Positions 11,801 to 22,936 of a DNA stretch of 64,000 nt are shown here, one piece after another (within the stretch, counting starts at the first letter, position 1; each line of letters starts with the position of its first letter). Source of the DNA: Areca catechu (Eukaryota > Streptophyta > Magnoliopsida > Arecales > Arecaceae); NCBI GenBank assembly GCA_021397845.1, contig CM038047.1, positions 132,042,112 through 132,106,111 on the forward strand, given 5' to 3'. The position numbers were made by a program, and so were the translations under genes. Below the pieces are notes generated by a model. It saw nothing but the letters and a program-made list of their open reading frames with translations, had not been told where the DNA came from and did not search any database.

Positions 11801-13044
11801 GAAGACAATTTGAATGTCATCCTTATCCAAAAAAGGCACCCATCCCATTTATTTTCATCGCCTATTTGAGATCTAAAGGAGGCGCTAATTTAAGAGGAGT
11901 AAAGCAGAAGGACTCTGCTTCTTATCTGGCACCCCCCCTCATTCTTTCTTGTCGCCCACTCCAGATGATGCCCACCCATGATTCGTTCAAAATTTAAATG
12001 GGAGGGAGAGCCTAAGATAAATGGAGGTTTATCCAAAATTCAAAGGGGGATTATCTTCTATCTACATCCAAAATTTAAAGGAGTTATCTTCTATCTACTT
12101 TCAAATTCATAGGAGGAGATATCTTCATCCAAATTCAAATTCAAATGAAGGATTCAAACCTTTGAAGCTATTTCTTATCCCTTGTTGCCAATCAAGAAGG
12201 ATTCAAAAAAATCAGATTGAGAAGGATTTGCACAAAATGAGAAGAAGATTAGCGCCCCATCTCTATTTGTTGCACATTTTTTCATGAAGTCGCCCAAGCC
12301 ATGAAAAAAAGGGATTTAAATTTCAAATTGAAGGAAGAAGCCAAGAAGCCAAGGTGTATTTAAATTTAAATGTAATTTGATTTGGAAGGAGTCTTATGAT
12401 ATCTTCATATGTGAAGAACCCTATAAATAAGACCCCATACCCCTTGTAATTGAATTATTTATTTATGAAATAAAATACATTTTTTCTTCCACAAAGCTGG
12501 GTTAGGCTTTAGTGATTTTCTCTAAGAGCGGGGAGGTCCTTAAGAGCTCAAGGCAGGGAGGTTTTTGAGAGCTCAAGGCGGTGAGGTCATTGAGTGGAGG
12601 TTCTGCCAGATTCGACAAACTGCTACTGGTCTTCTTCAAGCTCAACGCAACCAACCCTTCCTTTTTTCCATTTTTGAACCGATTTACTTCATTCTTAAAG
12701 TTTTATTTGCTACCTTCTCTACGGACCCTAGGTGTTCAAGGACTTTAATGGATGGATCATTTGCTTCTGAACCAAGATCTGACGATAGATCTGAAATCTA
12801 GAGTCTCGAACTTTATCCTACTGCGAGATCTAAGCGACCAAGCAACCGATCTATCCTGAGTCAAAGAGAATCTCCATTGGGGTAAGAAACCATTCATTTC
12901 TCATTAGATTTGGGAGTTGAAGCATGGAGTAGCCTAATCTTAAATGGTTTCCTAGCCGTCAGGTCCTTATTCTTTATAGCTTGCGGGTAAGTAGTTAGTT
13001 ACTTTCTTTAATCTCTTTAGTCTATTATGTTTAGTTTCTTTATT

Positions 13045-14409
13045 TGGTGTGGGCACCAGAATCAGGAAGAGACTCCAACCAATTCAAGTCAAATCTGAGT
13101 CCTTATGGTTGGATGAGTAAAAGAAAGTCCTGTAATTTTTTTTTTTTTTTCTTTCTTTAATTTTGAGTCCAAATAATTATGTAATTCGAGTCCATTTCAA
13201 TTTTATGTTGGGACTAGTCCAGCCTGATTAATCTTGTATTTGAGAGTTGGGTCCAAATGAGTCAAGTCCAATCCATGAAGAATCAAACCAAACCACATTT
13301 GAAGACTAAAGAAGACTCAAGACTTATACTCCAAAGAAAGACCAAAGCCACCTCAAGTGGGGACCACATGCCACATGACACATGCCACCTCATCATCCAA
13401 GGTTGCTGCCACATCACACATACCACCTCACCATCCAAGGTTGCTGCCACATCACACATGCCACCTCACCATCCAAGGTTGCCGCCCAAAGAAGAAAAGG
13501 GGAATTTGAATTTGAATTGGCTACAACCTCCTCCACAACTTCCTCCACTACTCATGGGATGCCCCATATTTTTCTCCACAAATTTTCTCCATGATATTTG
13601 GTGTAGTTTGAATTCAAAATGGCTTAATAGTCTATAAAAGACTCTTAGTCTTCTTGTAAAGAGAGGATGGAAAAAAAAAATAAAAATTTTCTTCTATGTG
13701 AGTTCTATGTGCCTAAGTGGTAGTTCTAAATTCCTCTCCCTATCCCACGCCAACCCTACTTTCTCCTCCTCCATCTCCAACGCCTAAGACACTCTCCTTC
13801 TTCTCCAATCTCAAGCTAGCTCTTCAATATTCAAGGTTGATCAAGAAGACCATCACAATGAGGCCGGCCTAATCCATTTCAAGTGATCTACCATGGCGCC
13901 AAGATTATTCTTCAACAATGCTTCCTCGACTCTTCTTTAGTTTCTCCATTTCATGACTAACATATTTTACCAAGTTCCTAATCTTGAGGTTTCTTTGTTG
14001 TAGGGTTCTCCGGGATTCCGAACTCAAGAGGAAGGAATTACTTGCCATAATCCAGAAAACAAGAAGGGCCCTCAATTTGTAGTATGGTCTTGTCATTTGG
14101 GAGGTCTCTTCATGAGTGAACTTGATCTACTTGAAAGATTAATGCTAGGTATGTTCTAGTATCGATTAGGTCTGAAATATTAAATTTGCCTAGCTTAACT
14201 TGTGTGGTTCGAATCTTATTCCTATTTCTTTGTTATTTTGATAGTCTTATTAATTAGGTTTACGTTTGATCGTTCGAGTTCTCTTCATTAGACCTCCTTT
14301 GATACTATATGCTGAACTAATCATATGCAAATAAGAAATTGCTAAGTTAATCTTTGCTAATCTCCTTTAGGGTTGCATAGTTGCATTCTCATCTTGCATG
14401 TCCCCACCA
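13045..14409 (+). mobile_element. Solo A-family LTR inside the middle B LTR
   Basis: A single LTR starting TGGTGTGGGCACCAG and ending CCCCACCA, flanked by TTATT at 13040-13044 and 14410-14414. Its ends and much of its body match the 3' LTR of element A. No internal region or partner LTR is present, so it is the product of LTR-LTR recombination after a full insertion. It is longer (1365 bp) than the A LTR partly because of an expanded repeat field at about 13362-13485. Confidence 0.9.
13362..13485 (+). repeat. About 42-44-bp tandem repeat in the solo LTR
   Basis: Three imperfect units read 'ccaccatccaaggttgctgc' followed by a 'cacatcacacatgcc' stretch. Related single units occur in the A LTR at 6170-6260. 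Confidence 0.7.
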
Positions 14410-14496
14410 TTATTGCTATGATCATTGCTCTTTAAAACATCTTAGACTAAAATTAGATCATCTTACACCATATCGCATCGTTTCGCATCATCTTAT

Positions 14497-14508
14497 TGGT
14501 ATCAGAGC
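14497..14508 (+). other. PBS-like sequence captured inside the B LTR end
   Basis: TGGTATCAGAGC is perfect here, about 15 bp inside the LTR end at 14523. The PBS position outside the LTR (14527 onward, TTTGTATCAAAGC) is mutated in this unit. The third B LTR has the same inner copy at 25415-25426. Confidence 0.6.
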
Positions 14509-14523
14509 TGGCATTCCGCATCA

Positions 14524-15534
14524 GTATTTGTATCAAAGCATTAGGTTAGATTAAGGTTTCATGCTTATTGAATTCTCTTTAAGTACTTGGATCGGGTTCT
14601 TCATCATGGCCATCCGATCATAGAAAAAAGTAGGGCTGCAAAACCCTCACATCCCATTCAAAGGGAATTTCTAATGGAGTGTAGGGGGGTAGCTATGAAT
14701 TGATCCCTGAAGAAGAAAACGAAGAGAAATGCATCTTTAGGGTTAATTTTCTGCATCCCGTCTATTCCAATACATAGTTTGTTATTTTAATTATTTCTAC
14801 ATGTAGGAAGATCAGAAAATTCTGATTTTTGTTTCACTAATTCATTACATTTGGTTTTATTTTCTTGTATTATCTTAGGATTTAATTTGGTCTGTAAGAT
14901 TTCTACAAGCCTGATTACTGCCTGAGAACATTTCTATTTCAGAATTTCAGCATATAGTTTAAATTCCATAAAATTTCAATTTCTGCAATTTAAAACTTAA
15001 AATTTTTTTTAAAAAAAATTAAATTTAAAATTCAAATCTAAAATCTAAACTTAAAATTTGAAATTTAAAGTTTAAATTTTGAATTGCTAGTGTTGATTGT
15101 GCATTCATTTTACTAGAAAATACTTAAGGGCAAGCAATATAACATAAGGAAAGGATTGAGACCCTTTCCTTAGCCCAAAACAACCAACCCCATTTACATA
15201 GTCCTAAGCCTTAAATAAAATCGAGTAGCACTTAAAGCTAGGGATAGCAACAGGTCGGGTTTTATATATGTGTTAATCCATTGTAGTAGTCACTTTTGTG
15301 TATGCTTCTGAGAATTGGTATCTAAGGCTAGAGGTCTAGAGGTAAACGCCCTAAGCGGACTAGTGGTTCTTTAATTAGGACCCCACAAAAGTGAGGGGAG
15401 CCTCCCACCACCCCACCTCTAACCTGGCCAATCGAGGAGTTACTATAGTCTTGGTTATTTCCTTGACTAAGCACTATATTGGCCCTTAGCTCTATGAACC
15501 CTAGACTTAGGTTATTTTGTAATGTTTGCATTGC
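14524..15534 (+). other. Leader of second B unit
   Basis: Collinear with the leader of the first unit (8507-9494), including the A/T-rich run near 14990-15080. No gene is seen. Confidence 0.6.
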
Positions 15535-16280
15535 ATGACCACTAGAGCAGGCCAAAACCAACACTGTCTGATCATGGTGTCCACTATAGAAATTTTACTG
15601 AGGACCTTCAATGAACAATATGCCCAGATGGATAATAGGTGTGACGGACTAGATAGTGACTCGATAACCTAGAAAGAACCCATAGGGCTTGGACTAACCC
15701 TGGTTCACGTAAATCGACTTTCCCTGGACAAAGAATTCATTGGCCAGAACCCATTTGGATTAGTGCCCCTTATCAAAAATCAGGATCTAGCCTAGTTCAC
15801 CAGAGTCGACCCATTCTACAACAGAGTCAACCCAATTTTCATTAGACTCGACTAAACCCAAATCCGAGCCGACCAACTCCTGTGACCCCGTTTGTTCCTA
15901 AGAATGACCCTGAAGAGGAAATATCTTTTGTAGAATCAAAGTTAATTGACTAGAAGGTTACTCAAGCTGAAACCGTAGTGGAAATATATGAAGCTGGAGA
16001 AAACCTGATGGATGAATACGAAGGAGAAGACTTCGAGGAGGATAACTCTAGTACCTTACCTGAGGAAACCCTTAGAAAAGAAAATATTGTTGAGCCTAGT
16101 CCTGAAACATCAGAACAACAGGAAACTAGTGAGGACTTGGTTCCTGTAACTCAATGGCCTCAAGAAGAACCTAATCCTTTTGCCTCGACACAAGACCTCC
16201 TTCAAGTCCCTGAGGAACAACCCCAGGAGGTCGACATTATTTTAGAAGATTTTCAAGATGAACTTCTTGAAGATCTTCCA
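15535..16280 (+). pseudogene. Non-autonomous gag-like ORF, second B unit, 5' part
   Basis: MTTRAGQ start at 15535, then a short degraded stretch, then an open acidic block at 15978-16283 containing EIYEAGENLMDEYEGED and many Glu and Asp residues. The D-E-Y-E-G-E motif is the one that links CCHC and protease in elements A and C, so the ORF keeps that linker although both neighbouring domains are gone. Element D interrupts it after 16280, and the same ORF resumes at 22516 after the TTCCA duplication. Confidence 0.7.
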
Positions 16281-17718
16281 TGATGGGGAACTAAAATGCA
16301 TGCAATTTTTTTGTATGTTTTACATGTTGAGTTAGGTGATTAATTCCCGAATTTCAGATCAAAATTATCTGTAGGGAATTTTGTATGAATTTTTGAAGAT
16401 CAGCATGCAGATTAGGACCTAGAAAAGTAGAAAAGAAGGATCGCCGGGGTTGAGAAGCCTCGGTTAGGGCAAGTTCTCCTAGAATAAAACTACTGGAGGT
16501 AGAGGGGGTGTACCTGACAACATCTGTGAAGATCGCAGCAAAAGGGTCTCTCGTTCCTCAATGGATGCGGCCTGGAAAATCGAGCCAAAGACCCACGGAT
16601 ACCCGGCTTTCTGCTCGGTGATCCGATTGAGGCTTGGCTAGAGTCGTTGGATTCGTAGGAACTCGGGGACATGTAAACGACCTGTCATGGGTTAGAAAAC
16701 TCACAAAGGAACAAGAAAACAAAGAAAAAGCAGCAAGGGAAGGCTTCTTTCGGAGTGGGCATCCAGGGATCTGAGATGCTTGTTGGCAGTAGGAAGATGA
16801 TTGCAGCACTAGGAAGAAAAACTCTCGCAAACCCCTTTATGCACACAGCAGGGTATCACACAACTCAATAGAAGAACTCAAGGTTTTCATTCATCAAAAT
16901 TCTCCCTTCATACAAGAGGCTAGGGTCCCTTAAATAGACCCTTAACCTTGGGCTCCAAGTAAGGGCACATTAGTCTTTACATGAGAATCCTTTTCCCTCT
17001 CAAACCCTAGCTAGAAAATAAAAAATATTAGGTTGAAAAAAATCCCTAAAATTTCTCTTGACTTGGCCAACACTCCAAGGACACCTAGGGGGACGTGTTG
17101 GGCTTCTAAGAGCAGCAAGGGGCCGGCACAAAGGGGCCCGGGTGCATGGGTTTGGGCCTCTGGAAGCTAGGGTGGCCTGGTAGCCAGGTAACAGGAATAT
17201 TCCCTGGTATCTTGCTTCTTAGGGGCTTGGGCTTGGCGCCTGGGCTTGATTTATTTGGGCTAGGATGCAGATGGACCTCTAAAATCATGGATGCCTTGGT
17301 CTATGAATATATTTTATCATCTGGAAGGAAATCTGGGCATCTGGAGGGCATCTGCAAGGAATTAGGGCTTCTGATTATCCTCCTGGGGTCTTCAAATCTT
17401 CAAGCTGGGTTAGACTTAGGCTAAACTTCCATGTCTTCAATCTGATTGGACTTGGTCTTTACTTGTATGATGTGGTCTTGAGTCTTCAATATGGTTGAAT
17501 AGGACTCAAAAAAATAAAATTAGCTCGACATGAGTTGACTAACACTGGACTGAACTAGCTCAACATGAGCTGACTAGTACAGAACTGAAACTCAAAATCA
17601 ATTAAAATGGACTCAGATAGGCTAAGCCCTTATTACAGATGGACTCATAAATTATTGATCAATTCATAGAGGGTTGAAAAGCCTCTATATTATTCTGGTG
17701 CCTTTGGTGTCCCCACCA
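16281..17718 (-). repeat. 3' LTR of element D
   Basis: On the + strand it begins TGATGGGGAACT and ends GTCCCCACCA. In element sense it therefore starts TGGTGGGGAC and ends in CCATCA. A purine-rich tract in sense orientation (cctcgagagaat) abuts it at 17719-17730. Confidence 0.92.
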
Positions 17719-18330
17719 ATTCTCTCGAGGTGGGAGGAACTCGACCCTGTCGAGTGAATGTTAGACTGGCTCACATATCTCTCGAGAAGGTCTAGGTTGA
17801 GGCGTTGCAAATCCTCTCGAGAAATCCACGAATCGTCCGACTCTGGCCAGCCTTGCCATCGGACCAGGAAGCGTTGATAGTCATGGCCCTGGGTCGTGAT
17901 GGCTTGATCGTCCAGGATATGCTCAATCCGTTCTCCTCTCTCAGGCCAAATTTGTTTGTGGACACTCTAGGTTAGGGTCACTCATAATGAAAAGGAATAG
18001 GTCCAAAGGCCTCACTAGGTATCACTGCCGATTCCCTATACTCAACCAGGTCTGTAATATTGAAGGTAGAACTAATGCCCAAATCCGAAGGCAATTCTAA
18101 CACCTAGGCATTTGATCCAACCTTCTCTATCACTTTAAAAGGTCCGGCTCTGCGAGCATGAAGCTTCTTTTAGGCCTAAGCCTAACCAAGATAGAATCCA
18201 CTACATCAAATTCTTTAATCCATCTTCGGGAATTAGTCAGTTGTTTTAAAATTAGTGCAGGTGGTGAACATGCTAGGCACATGCAGACTCCTAACAAATG
18301 ATGCAAATGACTCATACTGATACCTAACAG
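17719..18330 (-). pseudogene. Integrase C-terminus and chromodomain remnant, element D
   Basis: In sense orientation it starts near 18330 with an integrase-tail block (SRRWIKEFDVVDSILVRLRP). A frame change follows, then a GPY-like block (KVGSNA..LELPS) and an open chromodomain (DYQRFLVRWQGWPESDDSWI, about 17800-17890). The last residues read SSSSHLERIGGDT across the polypurine tract into the LTR. The chromodomain frame itself has no stop. It has no start codon of its own in a good position, and how it was expressed is unclear. Confidence 0.75.
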
Positions 18331-18392
18331 ACTCGACTATGCATTTCTATCGAAGGAAATTTTATTGAACTCTTCGGATCTAAACCTAATAG

Positions 18393-18715
18393 ATTATAGG
18401 TACTCTAGATTTGATCCTAGCTTGACATGCACATGAAAATTTACAATGAACTCCTAGCAAATTTCAAAGAGTATGCCAGAAGTAAAATGCAAACCTAACA
18501 TGAGTAATGAATGCATGCAGTATGCTAATTTCAGTTAAATGCAATCTAATAATCCTAGAAATGCTGGAGGTGTCAAGAAAGGGTAGAAAATAGGAAGTGG
18601 GTTCAGAATTAGTTTGGTAGGGTAGGGAAAAAGGTTCAAGGTTAGTTGGATAAAGTTTGATATAAGAAGGCATGTCAGGGACTAATCCTAGACTAATGAG
18701 GCTAACCTTACGAGG
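18393..18715 (-). pseudogene. 3' continuation of the D gag-like ORF, after a TAA
   Basis: The frame resumes after the stop at 18716-18718; the homologous codon in element E is CAA. It carries the YFLPF block, then FYFWHTLWNLLGVHCKFSCA, which resembles the SYFWKTLWHMLGTKLKFST block of integrase in element A (about 4975-5030). It ends shortly after QARIK. The resemblance suggests that the deletion that removed pol ended inside the integrase core, with the remainder recruited into the ORF. This is inference from motif similarity. Confidence 0.6.
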
Positions 18716-20191
18716 TTACGGTATATCTATGGGGTTTGCATAATGGAAGGATGGGTTACTAATCTCAGGGAAGAGGTCCTTAATGGGAACTATAGGAGGA
18801 GGCTCATCCTGAAGGTACCGATTCAAAGAGATCAAGTCCTTAATAAATTCTTCTGGTTCTTGTATTTTAGGACTAGACTCTATAATTTGGCTCTCCTCTA
18901 CGGTTTCCTCAAGTAAGGCTCTAGCAGCAGTACCTAGGTTTTCTTCCTCTATTTGTTCTTCCACTATAGCTTTAGGTTGGATGTGGTCAAGGTCAACTAC
19001 CTCTAGGTTGGCTTCTACCTGGGTATCTATTGGGTCAGCTAATTCTAGGTCATCTAAAGGTGTCTCCTCTTCTCCCTCATACTCATCCACTAAGCTTGCA
19101 TCATCTTCATACACTTCTGCATTAATGTAAGCCTTGTGAATCTCAGGAATGGTTGGAGAAGGTCGGCTAAGGAAAAATTGGCTAGGTCTTGGTTTCTGAT
19201 TATGGGCACTACTCCTAGTAGGTTCAGGTTGCCTAAGGGGTAGTGGCTCACTACTGGGCTCATATTTAGGGGTACTAATCCTATGGGGTTCAAGTTGACT
19301 AGGGGAAGCATGACTAGTACTAGATTGATACCTAGGGATTACGGGCTCCTTAGGCTCATAGGACAAGGGTGCAGATCTATGGGTCAAGGGATTATAGGAT
19401 CTGGGGTCATAGGATTTTAGGTCAGCTCTATGGTCAGGTTCTAAGGATTGATCATGGTATGGGGTCCTCCTAAGGTTGGGCTCTCTATATGGGTCAAGAT
19501 ATTGGGTCCTCCTAGGGTTGGACTCCCTATATGGGCCAGAATACTGGGTTCTCCTAGGGTTGGACTCCCTATATGGGTCAGAATATTGGGTTCTCCTAGG
19601 GTTGGACTCCCTATATGGGTCAGAATATTGGGTGTTGTGTCTACTAGGCTCATAGGGTGTGGGTGCATAGGATCTATGATCATGGGATCTAGAGTCATAG
19701 GATCTAGGTTCATAGGTTATGGATTCATAGGTTCTAGGTTCATAGGATTTTGAGTCATAAGATCTATAGGTTGTGGGTATACTAGGCTTGTAGGGAGAGG
19801 GTAAATAGGATCTATCTTCCTGGTCTATAAAATTCTGATTGGGTCTTTTAGGACTAACCTTAGGGATTGGGTCATGACGATGGGCTCTCGTAGGTTCAGC
19901 CTCAAGGTATGGATCAGGGTTTAGGGTCCTCCTAGGTTGAGGGGAATCAGGATCTGGCTCAGACAGTGATCCATGGGTTCTTTCTATGGTCCCTACATGG
20001 CCTTCTAACTGGTTAAACCTATTGGCAAGATGGTCAATTTTATTGTTGGTTTGGGTAGCAGACTGAGTTAACTGGGTAGTCATCTGGGCCATTTGATCAG
20101 CTAGGGCTTTTATTTGGGCTTGTAAATTTTCCATGGGTTCAGACATTTGTGAAGGAGGTGGGTGATATGAAACTCCTGATCTAGTGCTCAT
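18716..20191 (-). CDS. Non-autonomous gag-like protein, 491 aa, open in element D
   Basis: It begins MSTRSGVSYHPPPSQ, the start also seen in elements C and E. Residues about 15-75 form a coiled coil rich in Gln and Thr. A Pro/Arg stretch ending FIDQEDRS matches C and A up to the point where their capsid block (LDAPTF) begins. Instead of capsid, D has Ser-Tyr-Glu-rich repeats and a 14-residue repeat (YRESNPRRTQYSDP type). After residue 350 it carries EVYED..LVDEYEGEEE, the linker that follows the CCHC in the autonomous elements, then a long acidic tail. No CCHC or D-S/T-G is present. Gag-like in origin, it cannot be expected to build particles; its role is unknown. The frame ends at a TAA where E has a Gln codon. 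Confidence 0.75.
   Translation of the reverse strand: MSTRSGVSYHPPPSQMSEPMENLQAQIKALADQMAQMTTQLTQSATQTNNKIDHLANRFNQLEGHVGTIERTHGSLSEPDPDSPQPRRTLNPDPYLEAEPTRAHRHDPIPKVSPKRPNQNFIDQEDRSYLPSPYKPSIPTTYRSYDSKSYEPRTYESITYEPRSYDSRSHDHRSYAPTPYEPSRHNTQYSDPYRESNPRRTQYSDPYRESNPRRTQYSGPYRESNPRRTQYLDPYREPNLRRTPYHDQSLEPDHRADLKSYDPRSYNPLTHRSAPLSYEPKEPVIPRYQSSTSHASPSQLEPHRISTPKYEPSSEPLPLRQPEPTRSSAHNQKPRPSQFFLSRPSPTIPEIHKAYINAEVYEDDASLVDEYEGEEETPLDDLELADPIDTQVEANLEVVDLDHIQPKAIVEEQIEEENLGTAARALLEETVEESQIIESSPKIQEPEEFIKDLISLNRYLQDEPPPIVPIKDLFPEISNPSFHYANPIDIP
19465..19640 (-). repeat. 42-bp tandem repeat inside the D gag-like ORF
   Basis: About four units of 42 bp encode the 14-residue motif R-R-T-Q-Y-S-D-P-Y-R-E-S-N-P. 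The period is a multiple of three, so copy-number change leaves the frame open. Element E carries five to six units of the same repeat (60437-60660). Confidence 0.85.
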
Positions 20192-21056
20192 GCAAGACTC
20201 GATAGACCGACTATAGCTGACTAGACCTAGTGTCCCAAACTAGAGGCTCAATCAGGGTGGCAAACTAGCCTATAGTAACCCTGTACTCAGCCAGGCAGGT
20301 GTAATGGGAGTGTTAGGTCCCTGATTGCCAATCCTAGACACCAATCAGAGATTGGCCAGGTAGGCGGACCAGCACACAAGCCCTTCGGGATTGAATCCCT
20401 AAACCACCGTTCTAGACACTGAGCAAAAGGCACACACAGGTTAACTTGACACAGTGATCTAACACTAGCCCAAACCCGACCAGTTGGTGTCCCTACCCCA
20501 CTAGGGCAAATTAAGTCTAATTTATTTTAGGTTAAGGCTTGGGACCGAATGCAAGGGATGTGGTTTTGGGCTAAGGAGAGGTAATCAAATCCTCCCCCCA
20601 TCTGATATAACAAGAGTGCCCTTAAAAGTAAATTATGCAATGATGTCAGGTAGATGAGGATGCAAATTAGGGTTTAGATGTTTTTTTTTTGTATTTTTGG
20701 AGAATATGTATTTTTTTTTTGGTATTTTCTTAAATAGAAGAAAACTTGCAAATTATGGTCTAATATGCTAGAAATATACTAAAATTGAAAGATATGTAAA
20801 AGATGCTAAACAAAACCCTAAAACTTCCAAACTTGCCTTGCTGAAAAAACAGAGCCAAAAATTTGCAGGATCTATTTCGGCATGCAGAAAATTCACAGGC
20901 CATAATAAAATCTAGAAAAATTTTCAAATTACTGTTAATTATGATGAATCCATAAAAACAAATTTCAGAATTTTTGGAGTTTTTATCAGGAAGAAATAAT
21001 TAAAATAACAGAGTATATACGGACTAAAAAACTACAGAAAACAAGCCCTAATCTAA
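20192..21056 (-). other. Leader of element D with conserved hairpin
   Basis: Untranslated region between PBS and gag-like start. It matches the leaders of C and E along most of its length. It contains the palindrome CCAATCAGAGATTGG (20341-20355), which can form a 6-bp stem with a 3-nt loop. A stretch rich in T and A lies at 20685-20730. Confidence 0.7.
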
Positions 21057-21068
21057 GCTCTGATACCA
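21057..21068 (-). other. Primer binding site of element D
   Basis: The sense sequence is TGGTATCAGAGC, initiator-Met-tRNA type, two bases from the right LTR. Confidence 0.9.
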
Positions 21069-21070
21069 AA

Positions 21071-22510
21071 TGATGGGGAACTAAAATGCATGCAATTTTT
21101 TTTGTATATTTTACATGTTGAGTTAGGTGATTAATTCCCAAATTTTAGATCAAAATTATTTATAGAGGATTTTGTATGAATTTTTGAAGATCAGCATGCA
21201 GATTAGGACCTAGAAAAGTAGAAAAGAAGGATCGCCGGGACTGAGAAGCCTCCGTTAGGGCAAGTTCTCCTACAATAAAATTACTGGAGGTAGAGGGGGT
21301 GTACCTGACAATGTATTTGAAGATCGCAGCAAAAGAGTCTCTCGTTCCTCGATGGATGCGGCCTGAAAAACCGAGTCAAAGACCCGCGGATACCCGGCTT
21401 TCTGCTCGGTGATCTGATTGAGGCTTGGGTGGAGTCGTTGGATTCGTAGGAACTCGGGGACCTGTAAACGACCTGTCACGGGTTAGAAAACTCACAAAGG
21501 AACAAGAAAAAAAATGAAAAGAAGCAAGGGAAGGCTTCTTTTGGAGTGGGCGTCCAGGGATCTGAGATGCTTGTTGGCAGCAGGAAGATGATTGCAGCAC
21601 TGGGAAGAAAAACTCTCGCAAACCCCTTTATGCACACAGCAGGGTATCACACAACTCAATAGAAGAACTCAAGGTTTTCATTCATCAAAATTCTCCCTTC
21701 ATACAAGAGGCTAGGGTCCCTTAAATAGACCCTTAACCTTGGGCTCCAAGTAAGGGCACATTAGTCTTTACATGAGAATCCTTTTCCCTCTCAAACCCTA
21801 GCTAGAAAATAAGGAAACATTAGGTAGAAAAAAATCCCTAAAATTTCTCTTGACTTGGCCTACACTCCAAGGACACCTAGGGGTACGTGTTGGGCTTCTA
21901 ATAGCAGCAAGGGGCCGGCCCAAAGGGGCCCGGGTGCATGTGTTTGGGCCTCTGGAAGATGGGGTGGCCTGGTAGCCAGGTAGCAGGAATATTCCTTGGT
22001 ATCTTGCTTCTTAGGGGCTTGGGCTTGGCACCTGGGCTTGATTTCATTGGGCTACGATGCAGATGGACCTCTAAAATCATGGATGCCTTGGTCTATGAAT
22101 ATATTTTGGCATCTGGAAGGAAATCTGGGCATCTGGAGGGCATCTGCAAGGAATCATGGCTTCTGATTTTCCTCCTGGGGTCTTCAAATCTTCAAGCTGG
22201 GTTGGACTTGGGCTAAACTTCCATGTCTTCAATCTGATTGGACTTGGTCTTTACTTGTATGATGTGGTCTTGAGTCTTCAATATGGTTGAATAGGACTCA
22301 AAAAAATAAAATTAGCTCGACATGAGCTGACTAACACTGGACTGAACTAGCTCAACATGAGCTGAGTAGTATAGAACTGAAACTCAAAATCAATTAAAAT
22401 GGACTCAGATAGGCTAAGCTCTTATTACAGATGGACTCATAAATTATTGATCAATTCATAGAGGGTTGAAAAGCCTTTATCTTATTCTGGTACCTTTGGT
22501 GTCCCCACCA
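21071..22510 (-). repeat. 5' LTR of element D
   Basis: Same termini as 16281-17718. In sense orientation it contains a TATTTAA-like box near 21725 and a 'gatgaatgaaaaccttgag' stretch that probably lies near the 3' end of the R region. Confidence 0.92.
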
Positions 22511-22515
22511 TTCCA

Positions 22516-22854
22516 GATGACCTTTCGCCACGTAGAAGCATCCCTCTTGCCATAGATCTTACACCAATAGATCAATATTCAAATCTTAAGGTCATCTTAA
22601 GTAACCAAGGTCTATTTCATGCTTCCCCTAAATTACTCCAAGACTACGATTCTTATTTCCTACCCTTATCTTATCATGCTTATAGAGCCATTAGGTTTCA
22701 TTTTGAAGAGATTACCAGGCTGCATGAGCTCTTAATGCCCATCCCTTTTGCTACCTACTTTTGGAAGACCTTATGGCATTTGCTAGGGATCCATGGTAAC
22801 TTTTCATGAGCATACCAGACAAGGGTCAAACCTAGAGAATCAATCGTCTGTTAG
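22516..22854 (+). pseudogene. Non-autonomous gag-like ORF, second B unit, 3' part
   Basis: Resumes the B ORF after element D. It encodes DYDSYFLPLSYHAYRA, an EITRLHEL block and FATYFWKTLWHLLGIHGNFS, then reaches a TGA and, a little later, the natural end near 22854. The two motif blocks line up with YFLPF, EISILHAF and FYFWHTLWNLLG of D and E. The B and D/E families therefore share this replacement ORF although their LTRs differ. Confidence 0.65.
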
Positions 22855-22936
22855 GTTTAGACCCTAAGAGTCCAATAAAATTCCTCTATATAGGATTATA
22901 TAGTTGAGTCTATTTTTGTCAAGTGTCAGTCTGAGT

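Larger units (their letters stand above)
11280..14523 (+). repeat. Second (middle) B LTR, interrupted by a solo LTR
   Basis: The LTR starts TGGTGAGGACAC and ends CATTCCGCATCA. Removing the solo LTR (13045-14409) and one copy of its 5-bp duplication leaves about 1874 bp. The TATA box is at 12422-12429. A minisatellite of roughly 9-10-bp units ('gacatccagacat') fills 11671-11800 and also occurs in the third LTR (about 23963-24075). Confidence 0.88.
16281..22510 (-). mobile_element. Element D: complete non-autonomous gypsy element with gag-like ORF and chromodomain
   Basis: A 6230-bp insertion bounded by LTRs 16281-17718 (1438 bp) and 21071-22510 (1440 bp), with TTCCA duplicated at 16276-16280 and 22511-22515. 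The element reads on the minus strand: the PBS adjoins the right LTR, then leader, a 491-codon gag-like ORF, a short integrase-like remnant, and an integrase tail with chromodomain beside the left LTR. The internal part is only 3352 bp and has no protease, RT or RNase H, so it needed a helper. The LTR copies differ at scattered positions, so the insertion is not very recent. It interrupts the ORF of the second B unit. Confidence 0.93.
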
